A stretch of DNA of 33,167 nt from Liolophura sinensis (lineage: Eukaryota; Mollusca; Polyplacophora; Chitonida; Chitonidae). The position numbers and the translations under genes are program-made. The stretch is taken from the NCBI RefSeq assembly GCF_032854445.1, contig NW_027018383.1, positions 1 to 33,167 of the forward strand, written 5' to 3'. The number at the start of each line of letters is the position of its first letter. The stretch's first letter is position 1. Below are positions 10,973-21,399 of the stretch, in pieces. The notes under the pieces are model-generated. The model was given only the letters and a program-made list of their open reading frames with translations. It made no database searches and was not told the DNA's origin.

Positions 10973-11521
10973 ACGTCGGATTAGCCTCTTACCAGCAGCA
11001 CTGGAATAGTTTTTCCACTTTTGCATTTTTACCTGGTCTTTTTGTTAATTGAAATCGGCTACACTGTACTCTGTACAATCGCGACTGGTCATTACTATAT
11101 TCAACTTTTGACTATAAGTTATGTGCCCTTCGGTAGCCCAGAAGACGTCAAATCTTTCGGCTAAGCCCATTTAACTCACCCAGCAATTGTCTTACTTCTA
11201 AGTGCAAGACAATCTCAATGTCTTTCTCTACGTGTAGAAAAATCAGACCATTTGTACATAAAAAACACAAGGTACTTGACACAGTCTGCTGTAAAAAGTA
11301 CAACTAAACACTGACCCACATTTATAAGGTGCCAAAAGATGTGGAATTGAGCCAGGCATCGGCAGCTGTTGAAAAATTGCAAATTTCCCTGGTTTCCATG
11401 GAGTAAGAGCCGTTGCTGGGCACGTGATTATGACATAAATGATCATTCAATTGTCACTACAGCCAAAAGTATTGGTCGGAGAGCAACGCGGTTTGCACCA
11501 TTCGATTTGTCGTCACAAAAT
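10973..11521 (+). repeat. Monomer m21, chimera of HOR9 positions 3 and 8
   Basis: 549 bp. Up to 11312 it is position 3 (GGAATAG, TTTCTCTACG, CTTGACAC, CTAAACACTG), with a private T at 11243. From 11350 it is position 8 (TTGAGCC, CAAATTTCC, ATTCAATTG, CGATTTGTCG). The exchange interval is 11313-11349. Confidence 0.93.
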
Positions 11522-12070
11522 ACGTCGGATTAGCCTCTTACCAACAGCACTGGAACAGTTTTTCCACTTTTACATTTTTACCTGGTCTTTTTGTTAATTG
11601 AAATCGGCTACACTGTACTCTGTACAATCGCGACTGGTCATTACTATATTCAACATTTGATTATAAGTTATGTGCCCTTCGGTAGCCCAGAAGACGTCAA
11701 ATCTTTGGGCTAAGCCCATTTAACTCACCCAGCAATTGTCTTACTTCTAAGTCCAAGACAATCTCAATGTCTTTATCTACGTGTAGAAAAACCACACCAT
11801 TTGTACGTGAAAACCACAAGGTACTTGATACAGTCTGCTGTAAAAAGTACAACTGAACACTGACCCACTTCAGTAAGGTGCCAAAAGATGCGGAATTGAG
11901 CCAGGCATCGGCAGCTGTTGAAAAATTGCAAATTTCCCTGGTTTCCATGGAGTAAGAGCCGTTGCTGGGCACGTGATTATGACATAAATGATCATTCAAT
12001 TGTCACTACAGGCAAAAGTATTGGTCGGAGAGCAACGCGGTTTGCACCATTCGATTTCTCGTCACAAAAT
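11522..12070 (+). repeat. Monomer m22, chimera of HOR9 positions 9 and 2
   Basis: 549 bp. CCAACAGCAC at the start is position 9. From 11572 (TTTTACATTTTTACC, CATTTGAT, GTGAAAACCAC) it is position 2. The exchange interval is 11545-11571. Its 3' end has CGATTTCTCG, not the CAATTTCTCG of position 2. Confidence 0.92.
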
Positions 12071-12619
12071 ACGTCGGATTAGCCTCTTACCAGCAGCACT
12101 GGAATAGTTTTTCCACTTTTGCATTTTTACCTGGTCTTTTTGTTAATTGAAATCGGCTACACTGTACTCTGTACAATCGCGACTGGTCATTACTATATTC
12201 AACTTTTGACTATAAGTTATGTGCCCTTCGGTAGCCCAGAAGACCTGAAATCTTTGGGCCAAGCCCATTTAACTCACCCAGCAATTGTCTTACTTCTAAG
12301 TGCAAGACAATCTCAATGTCTTTATCTACGTGTAGAAAAACCACACCATTTGTACGTGAAAACCACAAGGTACTTGATACAGTCTGCTGTAAAAAGTACA
12401 ACTGAACACTGACCCACTTCAGTAAGGTGCCAAAAGATGCGGAATTGAGCCAGGCATCGGCAGCTGTTGAAAAATTGCAAATATCCCTGCTTTCCATGGA
12501 GTAAGAGCCGTTGCTGGGCACGTGATTATGACATCAATTATCATTCAATTGTCACTACAGGCAAAAGTATTGGTCGGAGAGCAACGCGGTTTGCACCATT
12601 CGATTTCTCGTCACAAAAT
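12071..12619 (+). repeat. Monomer m23, hybrid, alpha
   Basis: 549 bp. The 5' GGAATAG is like position 3, but GACCTG and GGGCCAAGCCC are new here. Its 3' half is alpha, with CAAATATCC, CCCTGCTTTCC and CATCAATTATC. Confidence 0.92.
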
Positions 12620-13167
12620 ACGTCGGATTAGCCTCTTACCAGCAGCACTGGAATAGTTTTTCCACTTTTGCATTTTTACCTGGTCTTTTTGTTAATTGAA
12701 ATCGGCTACACTGTACTCTGTACAATCGCGACTGGTCATTACTATATTCAACTTTTGACTATAAGTTATGTGCCCTTCGGTAGCCCAGAAGACGTCAAAT
12801 CTTTCGGCTAAGCCATTTAACTCACCCAGCAATTGTCTTACTTCTAAGTCCAAGACAATCTCAATGTCTTTCTCTACGTGTAGAAAAACCAGACCATTTG
12901 TACATAAAAAACACAAGGTACTTGACACAGTCTGCTGTAAAAAGTACAACTAAACACTGACCCACATTTATAAGGTGCCAAAAGATGTGGAATTGGGCCA
13001 GGCATCGGCAGCTGTTAAAAAATTGCAAATATCCCTGGTTTCCATGAAGTAAGAGCCGTTGCTGGGCACGTGATTATGACATCAATGATCATTGATCTGT
13101 CGCTACAGCCAAAAGTATTGGTCGGAGAGCAACGCGGTTTGCACCATTCGATTTCTCGTCACGAAAT
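12620..13167 (+). repeat. Monomer m24, HOR9 position 3/6 type, beta, 548 bp
   Basis: GGAATAG, TTTCTCTACG, CTTGACAC, GATCTGTCGC, ending CACGAAAT. It lacks one C (CTAAGCCATTTA) and has CCATGAAG, which destroys the usual CCATGG. Confidence 0.93.
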
Positions 13168-13716
13168 ACGTCGGATTAGGCTCTTACTAGTAGCACTGGA
13201 ACAGTTTTTCCTCTTTTGCATTTTTGCTTTGTCTTTTTGTTAATTGAAATCGGCTACACTGTACTCTGTACAATCGCGACTGGTCATTACTATATTCAAC
13301 TTTTGACTATAAGTTATGTGCCCTTCGGTAGCCCAGAAGACGTCAAATCTTTCGGCTAGGCCCATTTAACTCACCCAGCAATTGCCTTACTTCTAAGTGC
13401 AAGACAATCTCAATGTCTTTATCTAGGTGTAGAAAAACCAGACCATTTGTACGTGAAAAACACAAGGTACTTGATACAGTCTGCTGTAAAAATTACAACT
13501 GAACACTGACCCACTTCAGTAAGGTGCCAAAAGATGCGGAATTGAGCCAGGCATCGGCAGCTGTTGTAAAACTGCAAATTTCCCTGGTTTCCATGGAGTA
13601 AGAGCCGTTGCTGTGCACGTGATTATGACATAAATGATCATTCAATTGTCACTACAGCCAAAAGTATTGGTCGGAGAGCAACGCGGTTTGCACCATTCGA
13701 TTTCTCGTCACAAAAT
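13168..13716 (+). repeat. Monomer m25, HOR9 position 4/7 type, alpha
   Basis: 549 bp. GGCTCTTACTAGTAG, GCTTTGTC, TCTAGGTG and GTAAAACTGC. Private CGGCTAGGCCC and CCAGACCATTTGTACG. Confidence 0.93.
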
Positions 13717-14263
13717 ACGTCGGATTAGTCTCTTACCAGCAGCACTGGAACAGTTTTTCCACTTTTGCATTTTTGCCTGGTCTTTTTGTTAATTGAAATC
13801 GGCTACACTGTACTCTGTACATGCGACTGGTCATTACTATATTCAACTTTTGACTATAAGTTATGTGCCCTTCGGTAGCCCAGAAGACCTGAAATCTTTG
13901 GGCTAAGCCCATTTAACTCACCCAGCAATTGCCTTACTTCTAAGTGCAAGACAATCTCAATGTCTTTATCTACGTGTAGAAAAACCACACCATTTGTACG
14001 TGAAAAACACAAGGTACTTGATACAGTCTGCTGTAAAAAGTACAACTGACCACAGACCCACATTTATAAGGTGCCAAAAGATGCGGAATTGAGCCAGGCA
14101 TCGGCAGCTGTTGAAAAATTGCAAATTTCCCTGGTTTCCATGGAGTAAGAGCCGTTGCTGGGCACGTGATTATGACATAAATGATCATTCAATTGTCACT
14201 ACAGCCAAAAGTATTGGTCGGAGAGCAACGCGGTTTGCACCATTCGATTTGTCGTCACAAAAT
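13717..14263 (+). repeat. Monomer m26, HOR9 position 8 type, alpha, 547 bp
   Basis: AGTCTCTTACC, GTACATGCGAC, GACCTG, GACCACAGACC and CGATTTGTCG. Has GATGCGG where m8 and m17 have GATGTGG. This is the last copy with the 2-bp deletion. Confidence 0.93.
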
Positions 14264-14811
14264 ACGTCGGATTAGCCTCTTACCAACAGCACTGGAACAG
14301 TTTTTCCACTTTTGCATTTTTGCCTGGTCTTTTTGTTAATTGAAACCGGCTACACTGTAATCTGTACAATCGCGACTGGTCATTACTATATTCAACTTTT
14401 GACTATAAGTTATGTGCCCTTCGGTAGCCCAGAAGACGTCAAATCTTTGGGCTAAGCCCATTTAACTCACCCAGCAATTGCCTTACTTCTAAGTGCAAGA
14501 CAATCTCAATGTCTTTATCTACGTGTAGAAAAACCACACCATTTGTACGTGAAAAACACAAGGTACTTGATACAGTCTGCTGTAAAAAGTACAACTGAAC
14601 ACTGACCCACTTCAGTAAGGTGCCAAAAGATGCGGAATTGAGCCAGGCATCGGCAGCTGTTGAAAAATTGCAAATATCCCTGCTTTCCATGGAGTAAGAG
14701 CCGTTGCTGGCACGTGATTATGACATCAATTATCATTCAATTGTCACTACAGGAAAAAGTATTGGTCAGAGAGCAACGCGGTTTGCACCATTCGATTTTT
14801 CGTCACAAAAT
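14264..14811 (+). repeat. Monomer m27, HOR9 position 9 5' part with m23-like 3' part, 548 bp
   Basis: CCAACAGCAC, GAAACCGG and CTGTAATCTG, then GACGTC, and at the 3' end CCCTGCTTTCC with CATCAATTATC as in m23. One G is missing (GCTGGCACG). Private GGTCAGAG and CGATTTTTCG. Confidence 0.92.
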
Positions 14812-15358
14812 ACGTCGGATTAGCCTCTTACCAGCAGCACTGGAACAGTTTTTCCACTTTTGCATTTTACCTGGTCTTTTTGTAATTGAAATCGGCTACA
14901 CTGTACTCTGTACAATCGCGACTGGTCATTACTATATTCAACTTTTGACTATAAGTTATGTGCCCTTCGGTAGCCCAGAAGACGTCAAATCTTTGGGCTA
15001 AGCCCATTTAACTCACCCAGCAATTGTCTTACTTCTAAGTGCAAGACAATCTTAATGTCTTTATCTACGTGTAGAAAAAACCACACCATTTGTACGTGAA
15101 AAACACAAGGTACTTGATACAGTCTGCTGTAAAAGTACAACTAAACACTGACCAACTTCAGTAAGGTGCCAAAAGATGCGAAATTGAGCCAGGCATCGGC
15201 AGCTGTTGAAAAATTGCAAATTTCCCTGGTTTCCATGGAGTAAGAGCCGTTGCTGGGCACGTGATTATGACATAAATGATCATTCAATTGTCACTACAGC
15301 CAAAAGTATTGGTCGGAGAGCAACGCGGTTTGCACCATTCGATTTGTCGTCACAAAAT
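14812..15358 (+). repeat. Monomer m28, alpha with mixed marks, 547 bp
   Basis: Four single-base indels: GCATTTTACC (-1), TTTGTAATTG (-1), GAAAAAACC (+1) and GTAAAAGTAC (-1). CTAAACACTG is beta-like, but CTTCAG and the rest of the 3' half are alpha. CAATCTTAATG is shared with m29 and m32. Confidence 0.9.
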
Positions 15359-15905
15359 ACGTCGGATTAGCCTCTTACTAGTAGCACTGGAACAGTTTTT
15401 CCACTTTTGCATTTTTGCCTGGTCTTTTTCTTAATTGAAACCGGCTACACTGTACTCTGTACAATCGCGACTGGTCATTACTATATTCAACTTTTGACTA
15501 CAAGTTATGTGCCCTTCGGTAGCCCAGAAGACCTGAAATCTTTGGGCCATTCCCATTTAACTCACCCAGCAATTGTCTTACTTCTAAGTGCAAGACAATC
15601 TTAATGTCTTTATCTACGTGTAGAAAAACCAGACCACTTGTACATAAAAACACAAGGTACTTGATACAGTCTGCTGTAAAAAGTACAACTAAACACTGAA
15701 CCACATTTATAAGGTGCCAAAGATGCGGAATTGGGCCAGGCATCGGCAGCTGTTAAAAAATTGCAAATATCCCTGGTTTCCATGGAGTAAGAGCCGTTGC
15801 TGGGCACGTGATTATGACATAAATGATCATTGAATTGTCGCTACAGCCAAAAGTATTAGTCGGAGAGCAACGCGGTTTGCACCATTCGATTTCTCGTCAC
15901 AAAAT
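15359..15905 (+). repeat. Monomer m29, beta, 547 bp
   Basis: TAGTAG, TTTTTCTTAATTG, GAAACCGG, GACTACAAG, GACCTG and the private GGGCCATTCCC. Two single-base losses: a 5-A run after CAT, and GCCAAAGATG. Private TGAACCACA. Confidence 0.9.
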
Positions 15906-16454
15906 ACGTCGGATTAGCCTCTTACCAGCAGCACTGGAACAGTTTTTCCACTTTTACATTTTTACCTGGTCTTTTTGTTAATTGAAATCGGCTACACTGT
16001 ACTCTGTACAATCGCGACTGGTCATTACTATATTCAACATTTGATTATAAGTTATGTGCCCTTCGGTAGCCCAGAAGACGTCAAATCTTTGGGCTAAGCC
16101 CATTTAACTCACCCAGCAATTGTCTTACTTCTAAGTCCAAGACAATCTCAATGTCTTTATCTACGTGTAGAAAAACCAGACCATTTGTACATAAAAAACA
16201 CAAGGTACTTGATACAGTCTGCTGTAAAAAGTACAACTAAACACTGACCCACATTTATAAGGTGCCAAAAGATGCAGAATTGGGCCAGGCATCGGCAGCT
16301 GTTAAAAAATTGCAAATATCCCTGGTTTCCATGGAGTAAGAGCCGTTGCTGGGCACGTGATTATGACATAAATGATCATTCAATTGTCACTACAGCCAAA
16401 AGTATTAGTCGGAGAGCAACGCGGTTTGCACCATTCGATTTCTCGTCACAAAAT
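15906..16454 (+). repeat. Monomer m30, position 2-like 5' part, beta-like 3' part
   Basis: 549 bp. TTTTACATTTTTACC, CATTTGAT and GACGTC with TTTGGGC, then CCAGACC with CATAAAA and beta marks to CAAATATCC, then ATTCAATTGTCAC of alpha. Private GATGCAGA and GTATTAGTC. Confidence 0.9.
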
Positions 16455-17003
16455 ACCTCGGATTAGCCTCTTACTAGTAGCACTGGAACAGTTTTTCCAC
16501 TTTTGCATTTTTGCCTGGTCTTTTTTGTTAATTGAAATCGGCTACACTGTACTCTGTACAATCGCGACTGGTCATTACTATATTCAACATTTGACTATAA
16601 GTTATGTGCCCTTCGGTAGCCCAGAAGACGCCAAATCTTTGGGCTAAGCCCATTTAACTCACCCAGCAATTGTCTTACTTCTAAGTCCAAGACAATCTCA
16701 ATGTCTTTATCTACGTGTAGAAAAACCAGACCACTTGTACATAAAAACACAAGGTACTTGATACAGTCTGCTGTAAAAAGTACAACTGACCACAGACCCA
16801 CATGAATAAGGTGCCAAAAGATGGGGAATTGAGCCAGGCATCGGCAGCTGTTGAAAAATTGCAAATTTCCCTGGTTTCCATGGAGTAAGAGCCGTTGCTG
16901 GGCACGTGATTATGACATAAATGATCATTCAATTGTCACTACAGGCAAAAGTATTGGTCGGAGAGCAACGCGGTTTGCACCATTCGATTTGTCGTCACAA
17001 AAT
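16455..17003 (+). repeat. Monomer m31, TAGTAG type, alpha
   Basis: 549 bp by compensation: one extra T (TCTTTTTTG) and a 5-A run after CAT. Landmark changed to ACCTCGG. GACGCC replaces GACGTC, and ACATGAATAAGG follows GACCACAGACC. Confidence 0.9.
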
Positions 17004-17552
17004 ACGTCGGATTAGCCTCCTACCAGCAGCACTGGAACAGTTTTTCCACTTTTGCATTTTTGCCTGGTCTTTTTGTTAATTGAAACCGGCTACACTATAC
17101 TCTGTACAATCGCGACTGGTCATTACTATATTCAACTTTTGACTACAAGTTATGTGCCCTTCGGTAGCCCAGAAGACGTCAAATCTTTGGGCTAAGCCCA
17201 TTTAACTCACCCAGCAATTGTCTTACTTCTAAGTGCAAGACAATCTTAATGTCTTTATCTACGTGTAGAAAAACCAGACCATTTGTACATAAAAAACACA
17301 AGGTACTTGATACAGTCTGCTGTAAAAAGTACAACTAAACACTGACCCACATTTATAAGGTGCCAAAAGATGTGGAATTGGGCCAGGCATCGGCAGCTGT
17401 TAAAAAATTGCAAATATCCCTGGTTTCCATGGAGTAAGAGCCGTTGCTGGGCACGTGATTATGACATCAATGATCATTGAATTGTCGCTACAGCCAAAAG
17501 TATTGGTCGGAGAGCAACGCGGTTTGCACCATTCGATTTGTCGTCACAAAAT
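17004..17552 (+). repeat. Monomer m32, beta
   Basis: 549 bp. CCTCCTACC, GAAACCGG, CACTATACTC, GACTACAAG, GACGTC and CAATCTTAATG, then a full beta 3' half, ending CGATTTGTCG. Confidence 0.9.
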
Positions 17553-18100
17553 ACGTCGGATTAGCCTCTTACCAGCAGCACTGGAACAGTATTTCCACTT
17601 TTGCATTTTTGCCTGGTCTTTTTGTTAATTGAAACCGGCTACACTGCACTCTGTACAATCGCGACTGGTCATTACTATATTCAACTTTTGACTATAAGTT
17701 ATGTGCCCTTCGGTAGCCCAGAAGACCTGAAATCTTTGGGCTAAGCCCATTTAACTCACCCAGCAATTGTCTTACTTCTAAGTCCAAGACAATCTCAATG
17801 TCTTTATCTACGTGTAGAAAAACCAGACCATTTGTACATAAAAACACAAGGTACTTGATACAGTCTGCTGTAAAAAGTACAACTAAACACTGACCCACAT
17901 TTATAAGGTGCCAAAAGATGCGGAATTGGGCCAGGCATCGGCAGCTGTTAAAAAATTGCAAATATCCCTGGTTTCCATGGAGTAAGAGCCGTTGCTGGGC
18001 ACGTGATTATGACATAAATGATCATTGAATTGTCGCTACAGCCAAAAGTATTGGTCGGAGAGCAACGCGGATTGCACCATTCGATTTCTCGTCACAAAAT
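17553..18100 (+). repeat. Monomer m33, beta, 548 bp
   Basis: CAGTATTTCC, GAAACCGG, CACTGCACTC and GACCTG. A 5-A run after CAT gives the 1-bp loss. Beta 3' half with CATAAATG. First copy with CGGATTGC. Confidence 0.9.
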
Positions 18101-18649
18101 ACGTCGGATAAGCCTCTTACCAGCAGCACTGGAACAGTTTTTCCACTTTTGCATTTTTACCTGGTCTTTTTGTTAATTGAATTCGGCTACACTGTACTCT
18201 GTACAATCGCGACTGGTCATTACTATATTCAACATTTGACTATAAGTTATGTGCCCTTCGGTAGCCCAGAAGACGCCAAATCTTTGGGCTAAGCCCATTT
18301 AACTCACCCAGCAATTGCCTTACTTCTAAGTGCAAGACAATCTCAATGTCTTTATCTACGTGTAGAAAAACCACACCATTTGTACGTGAAAAACACAAGG
18401 CACTTGATACAGTCTGCTGTAAAAAGTACAACTGAACACTGACCCACTTCAGTAAGGTGCCAAAAGATTCGGAATTGAGCCAGGCATCGGCAGCTGTTGA
18501 AAAATTGCAAATTTCCCTGGTTTCCATGGAGTAAGACCCGTTGCTACGCACGTGATTATGACATAAATGATCATTCAATTGTAGCTACAGCCAAAAGTAT
18601 TGGTCGGAGAGCAACGCGGATTGCACCATTCGATTTCTCGTCACAAAAT
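18101..18649 (+). repeat. Monomer m34, even dimer class, alpha
   Basis: 549 bp. GGATAAGCC, GAATTCGG, CATTTGAC, GACGCC, AAGGCACTTG and GATTCGG, ending GACCCGTTGCTACGCACG, GTAGCTACAG and CGGATTGC. Confidence 0.92.
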
Positions 18650-19198
18650 ACGTCGGATTAGCATCTTACTAGTAGCACTGGAACAGTTTTTCCACTTTTA
18701 CATTTTTGCCTGGTCTTTTTGTTAATTGAAACCGGCTACACTGTACTCTGTACAATCGCGACTGGTCATTACTATATTCAACTTTTGACTATAAGTTATG
18801 TGCCCTTCGGTAGCCCAGAAGACCTGAAATCTTTGGGCCAAGCCCATTTAACTCACCCAGCAATTGTCTTACATCTAAGTACAGGACAATCTCAATGTCT
18901 TTATCTACGTGTAGAAAAACCACACCATTTGTACATGCAAAACACAAGGTACTTGATACAGTCTGCTGTAAAAAGTACAGCTGAACACTGACCCACTTCA
19001 GTAAGGTGCCAAAAGATGCGGAATTGAGCCAGGTATCGACAGCTGTTGAAAAATTGCAAATTTCCCTGGTATCCATGGAGTAAGAGCCGTTGCTGGGCAC
19101 GTGATTATGACATCAATGATCATTCAATTGTCACTACAGGCAAAAGTATTGGTCGGACAGCAACGCGGTTTGCACCATTCGACTTGTCGTCACAAAAT
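18650..19198 (+). repeat. Monomer m35, odd dimer class, alpha
   Basis: 549 bp. GCATCTTACTAGTAG, GAAACCGG, GACCTG with GGGCCAAGCCC, TTACATCTAAGTACAGG, CATGCAAAAC, GGTATCGAC, GGTATCCATGG, GGACAGC and CGACTTGTCG. Close partner of m41. Confidence 0.92.
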
Positions 19199-19750
19199 AC
19201 GTCGGATTAGCCTCTTACCAGCAGCACTGGAACAATTTTTCCAATTTTGCATGTTTACCTGGTCTTTTTGGTAATTGAAATCGGCTACACTGTACTCTGT
19301 ACAATCGCGACTGGTCATTACTATATTCAACTTTTGACTATAAGTTATGTGCCCTTCGGTAGCCCAGAAGACGTCAAATCTTTCGGTTAAGCCCATTTAA
19401 CTCACCCAGCAATTGTCTTACTTCTAAGTCCAAGACAATCTCAATGTCTTTATCTACGTGTAGAAAAACTAGACCATTTGTACATAAAAAAAAACACAAG
19501 GTACTTGATACAGTCTGCTGTAAAAAGTACAACTGAACACTGACCCACTTCAGTAAGGTGCCAAAAGATTCGGAATTGAGCCAGGCATCGGCAGCTGTTG
19601 AAAAATTGCAAATTTCCCTGGTTTCCATGGAGTAAGACCCGTTGCTACGCACGTGATTATGACATAAATGATCATTCAATTGTAGCTACAGCCAAAAGTA
19701 TTGGTCGGAGAGCAACGCGGTTTGCACCATTCGATTTCTCGTCACAAAAT
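19199..19750 (+). repeat. Monomer m36, even dimer class, alpha, 552 bp
   Basis: AACAATTTTTCC, GCATGTTTACC, TTGGTAATTG, CGGTTAAGCCC and AACTAGACC. A 9-A run after CAT (usually 6) adds 3 bp. 5' part equals m42. 3' end is even-class. Confidence 0.92.
19486..19494 (+). repeat. Variable A-run, longest allele (9 A) in m36
   Basis: The run after TACAT has 6 A's in typical beta-like copies, 5 in m29, m31 and m33, 7 in m40, 8 in m38 and 9 here. It accounts for all monomers longer than 550 bp. Slippage at a homopolymer is the simple explanation. Confidence 0.85.
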
Positions 19751-20299
19751 ACGTCGGATTAGCATCTTACTAGTAGCACTGGAACAGTTTTTCCACTTTT
19801 ACATTTTTGCCTGGTCTTTTTGTTAATTGAAACCGGCTACACTGTACTCTGTACAATCGCGACTGGTCATTACTATATTCAACATTTGACTATAAGTTAT
19901 GTGCCCTTCGGTAGCCCAGAAGACCTGAAATCTTTGGGCCAAGCCCATTTAACTCACCCAGCAATTGTCTTACTTCTAAGTCCAAGACAATCTCAATGTC
20001 TTTATCTACGTGTAGAAAAACCAGACCATTTGTACATAAAAAACACAAGGTACTTGATACAGTCTGCTGTGAAAATCACAACTAAACACTGACCCACATT
20101 TATAAGGTGCCAAAAGATGCGGAATTGGGCCAGGCATCGGCAGCTGTTAAAAAATTGCAAATATCCCTGGTTTCCATGGAGTAAGAGCCGTTGCTGGGCA
20201 CGTGATTATGACATCAATATTTATTGAATTGTCGCTACAGCCAAAAGTATTGGTCGGAGAGCAACGCGGTTTGCACCATTCGATTTCTCGTCACAAAAT
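19751..20299 (+). repeat. Monomer m37, odd dimer class, beta
   Basis: 549 bp. GCATCTTACTAGTAG, CATTTGAC, GACCTG with GGGCCAAGCCC, GTGAAAATCAC and a beta 3' half. CATCAATATTTATTG disrupts the usual TGATCA palindrome. Confidence 0.92.
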
Positions 20300-20850
20300 A
20301 CGTCGGATTAGTCTCTTACCAGCAGCACTGGAACAGTTTTTCCACTTTTACATTTTTGCCTGGTCTTTTTGTTAATTGAAATCGGCTACACTGTACTATG
20401 TACCATCGCGACTGGTCATTACTATATTCAACTTTTGACTATAAGTTATGTGCCCTTCGGTAGCCCAGAAGACGTCAAATCTTTGGGCTAAGCCCATTTA
20501 ACTCACCCAGCAATTGCCTTACTTCTAAGTCCAAGACAATCTCAATGTCTTTATCTACGTGTAGAAAAACCACACCATTTGTACATAAAAAAAACACAAG
20601 GTACTTGATACAGTCTGCTGTAAAAAGTACAACTGAACACTGACCCACTTCAGTAAGGTGCCAAAAGATGCGGAATTGAGCCAGGCATCGGCAGCTGTTG
20701 AAAAATTGCAAATTTCCCTGGTTTCCATGGAGTAAGACCCGTTGCTACGCACGTGATTATGACATAAATGATCATTCAATTGTAGCTACAGCCAAAAGTA
20801 TTGGTCGGAGAGCAACGCGGATTGCACCATTCGATTTCTCGTCACAAAAT
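20300..20850 (+). repeat. Monomer m38, even dimer class, alpha, 551 bp
   Basis: AGTCTCTTACC, TACTATGTACCATCGCG, GACGTC with TTTGGGC. An 8-A run after CAT adds 2 bp. Ends GACCCGTTGCTACGCACG and GTAGCTACAG. Confidence 0.92.
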
Positions 20851-21399
20851 ACGTCGGATTAGCCTCTTACTAGTAGCACTGGAACAGTTTTTCCACTTTT
20901 ACATTTTTGCCTGGTCTTTTTGTTAATTGAAACCGGCTACACTGTACTCTGTACAATCGCGACTGGTCATTACTATATTCAACTTTTGACTATAAGTTAT
21001 GTGCCCTTCGGTAGCCCAGAAGACCTGAAATCTTTGGGCCAAGCCCATTTAACTCACCCAGCAATTGTCTTACATCTAAGTACAGGACAATCTCAATGTC
21101 TTTATCTACGTGTAGAAAAACCACACCATTTGTACATGCAAAACACAAGGTACTTGATACAGTCTGCTGTGAAAAGTACAACTAAACACTGACCCACATT
21201 TATAAGGTGCCAAAAGATGCGGAATTGGGCCAGGCATCGGCAGCTGTTAAAAAATTGCAAATTTCCCTGGTTTCCATGGAGTAAGAGCCGTTGCTGGGCA
21301 CGTGATTATGACATCAATATTCATTGAATTGTCGCTACAGCCAAAAGTATTGGTCGGAGAGCAACGCGGTTTGCACCATTCGATTTCTCGTCACAAAAT
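20851..21399 (+). repeat. Monomer m39, odd dimer class, beta
   Basis: 549 bp. GCCTCTTACTAGTAG, GACCTG, TTACATCTAAGTACAGG and CATGCAAAAC, then GTGAAAAGTAC and beta marks with CAATATTCATTG. Confidence 0.92.

Larger units (their letters stand above)
9875..11349 (+). repeat. Nine-monomer HOR, partial copy 3
   Basis: Monomers m19, m20 and the first two thirds of m21 continue the 4937-bp series at positions 1, 2 and 3. Private changes are G at 10719 and T at 11243. The series stops inside m21, where the sequence switches to that of HOR position 8. The exact join lies between 11313 and 11349, where the two parents are identical. Confidence 0.93.
12071..14811 (+). repeat. Rearranged block of HOR-type monomers (m23-m27)
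   Basis: The order is m23 (hybrid), m24 (position 3/6 type), m25 (position 4/7 type), m26 (position 8 type) and m27 (position 9 type in its 5' part). The 3' end of m27 repeats rare marks of the 3' end of m23: TCCCTGCTTTCC and CATCAATTATCATTC. The spacing between the two is one four-monomer step of about 2193 bp. The block therefore looks like a four-unit derivative of the nine-unit HOR. Confidence 0.8.
14812..18100 (+). repeat. Mixed monomers without clear HOR (m28-m33)
   Basis: Six neighbouring monomers combine marks of several types. There is CATTTGAT with a beta 3' half in m30, TAGTAG with an alpha 3' half in m31, and GAAACCGG in m29, m32 and m33. Small indels are concentrated here: m28 and m29 are 547 bp, m33 is 548 bp and m31 has compensating indels. 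No multi-monomer period was found. This may be an older border between homogenised domains. Confidence 0.8.

Noticed and set aside
14660-15001. 113-codon plus-strand open frame across m27 and m28
   Set aside because: Single-base losses in m27 and m28 splice together frames that are separate in all other monomers. This is a chance product of indels.
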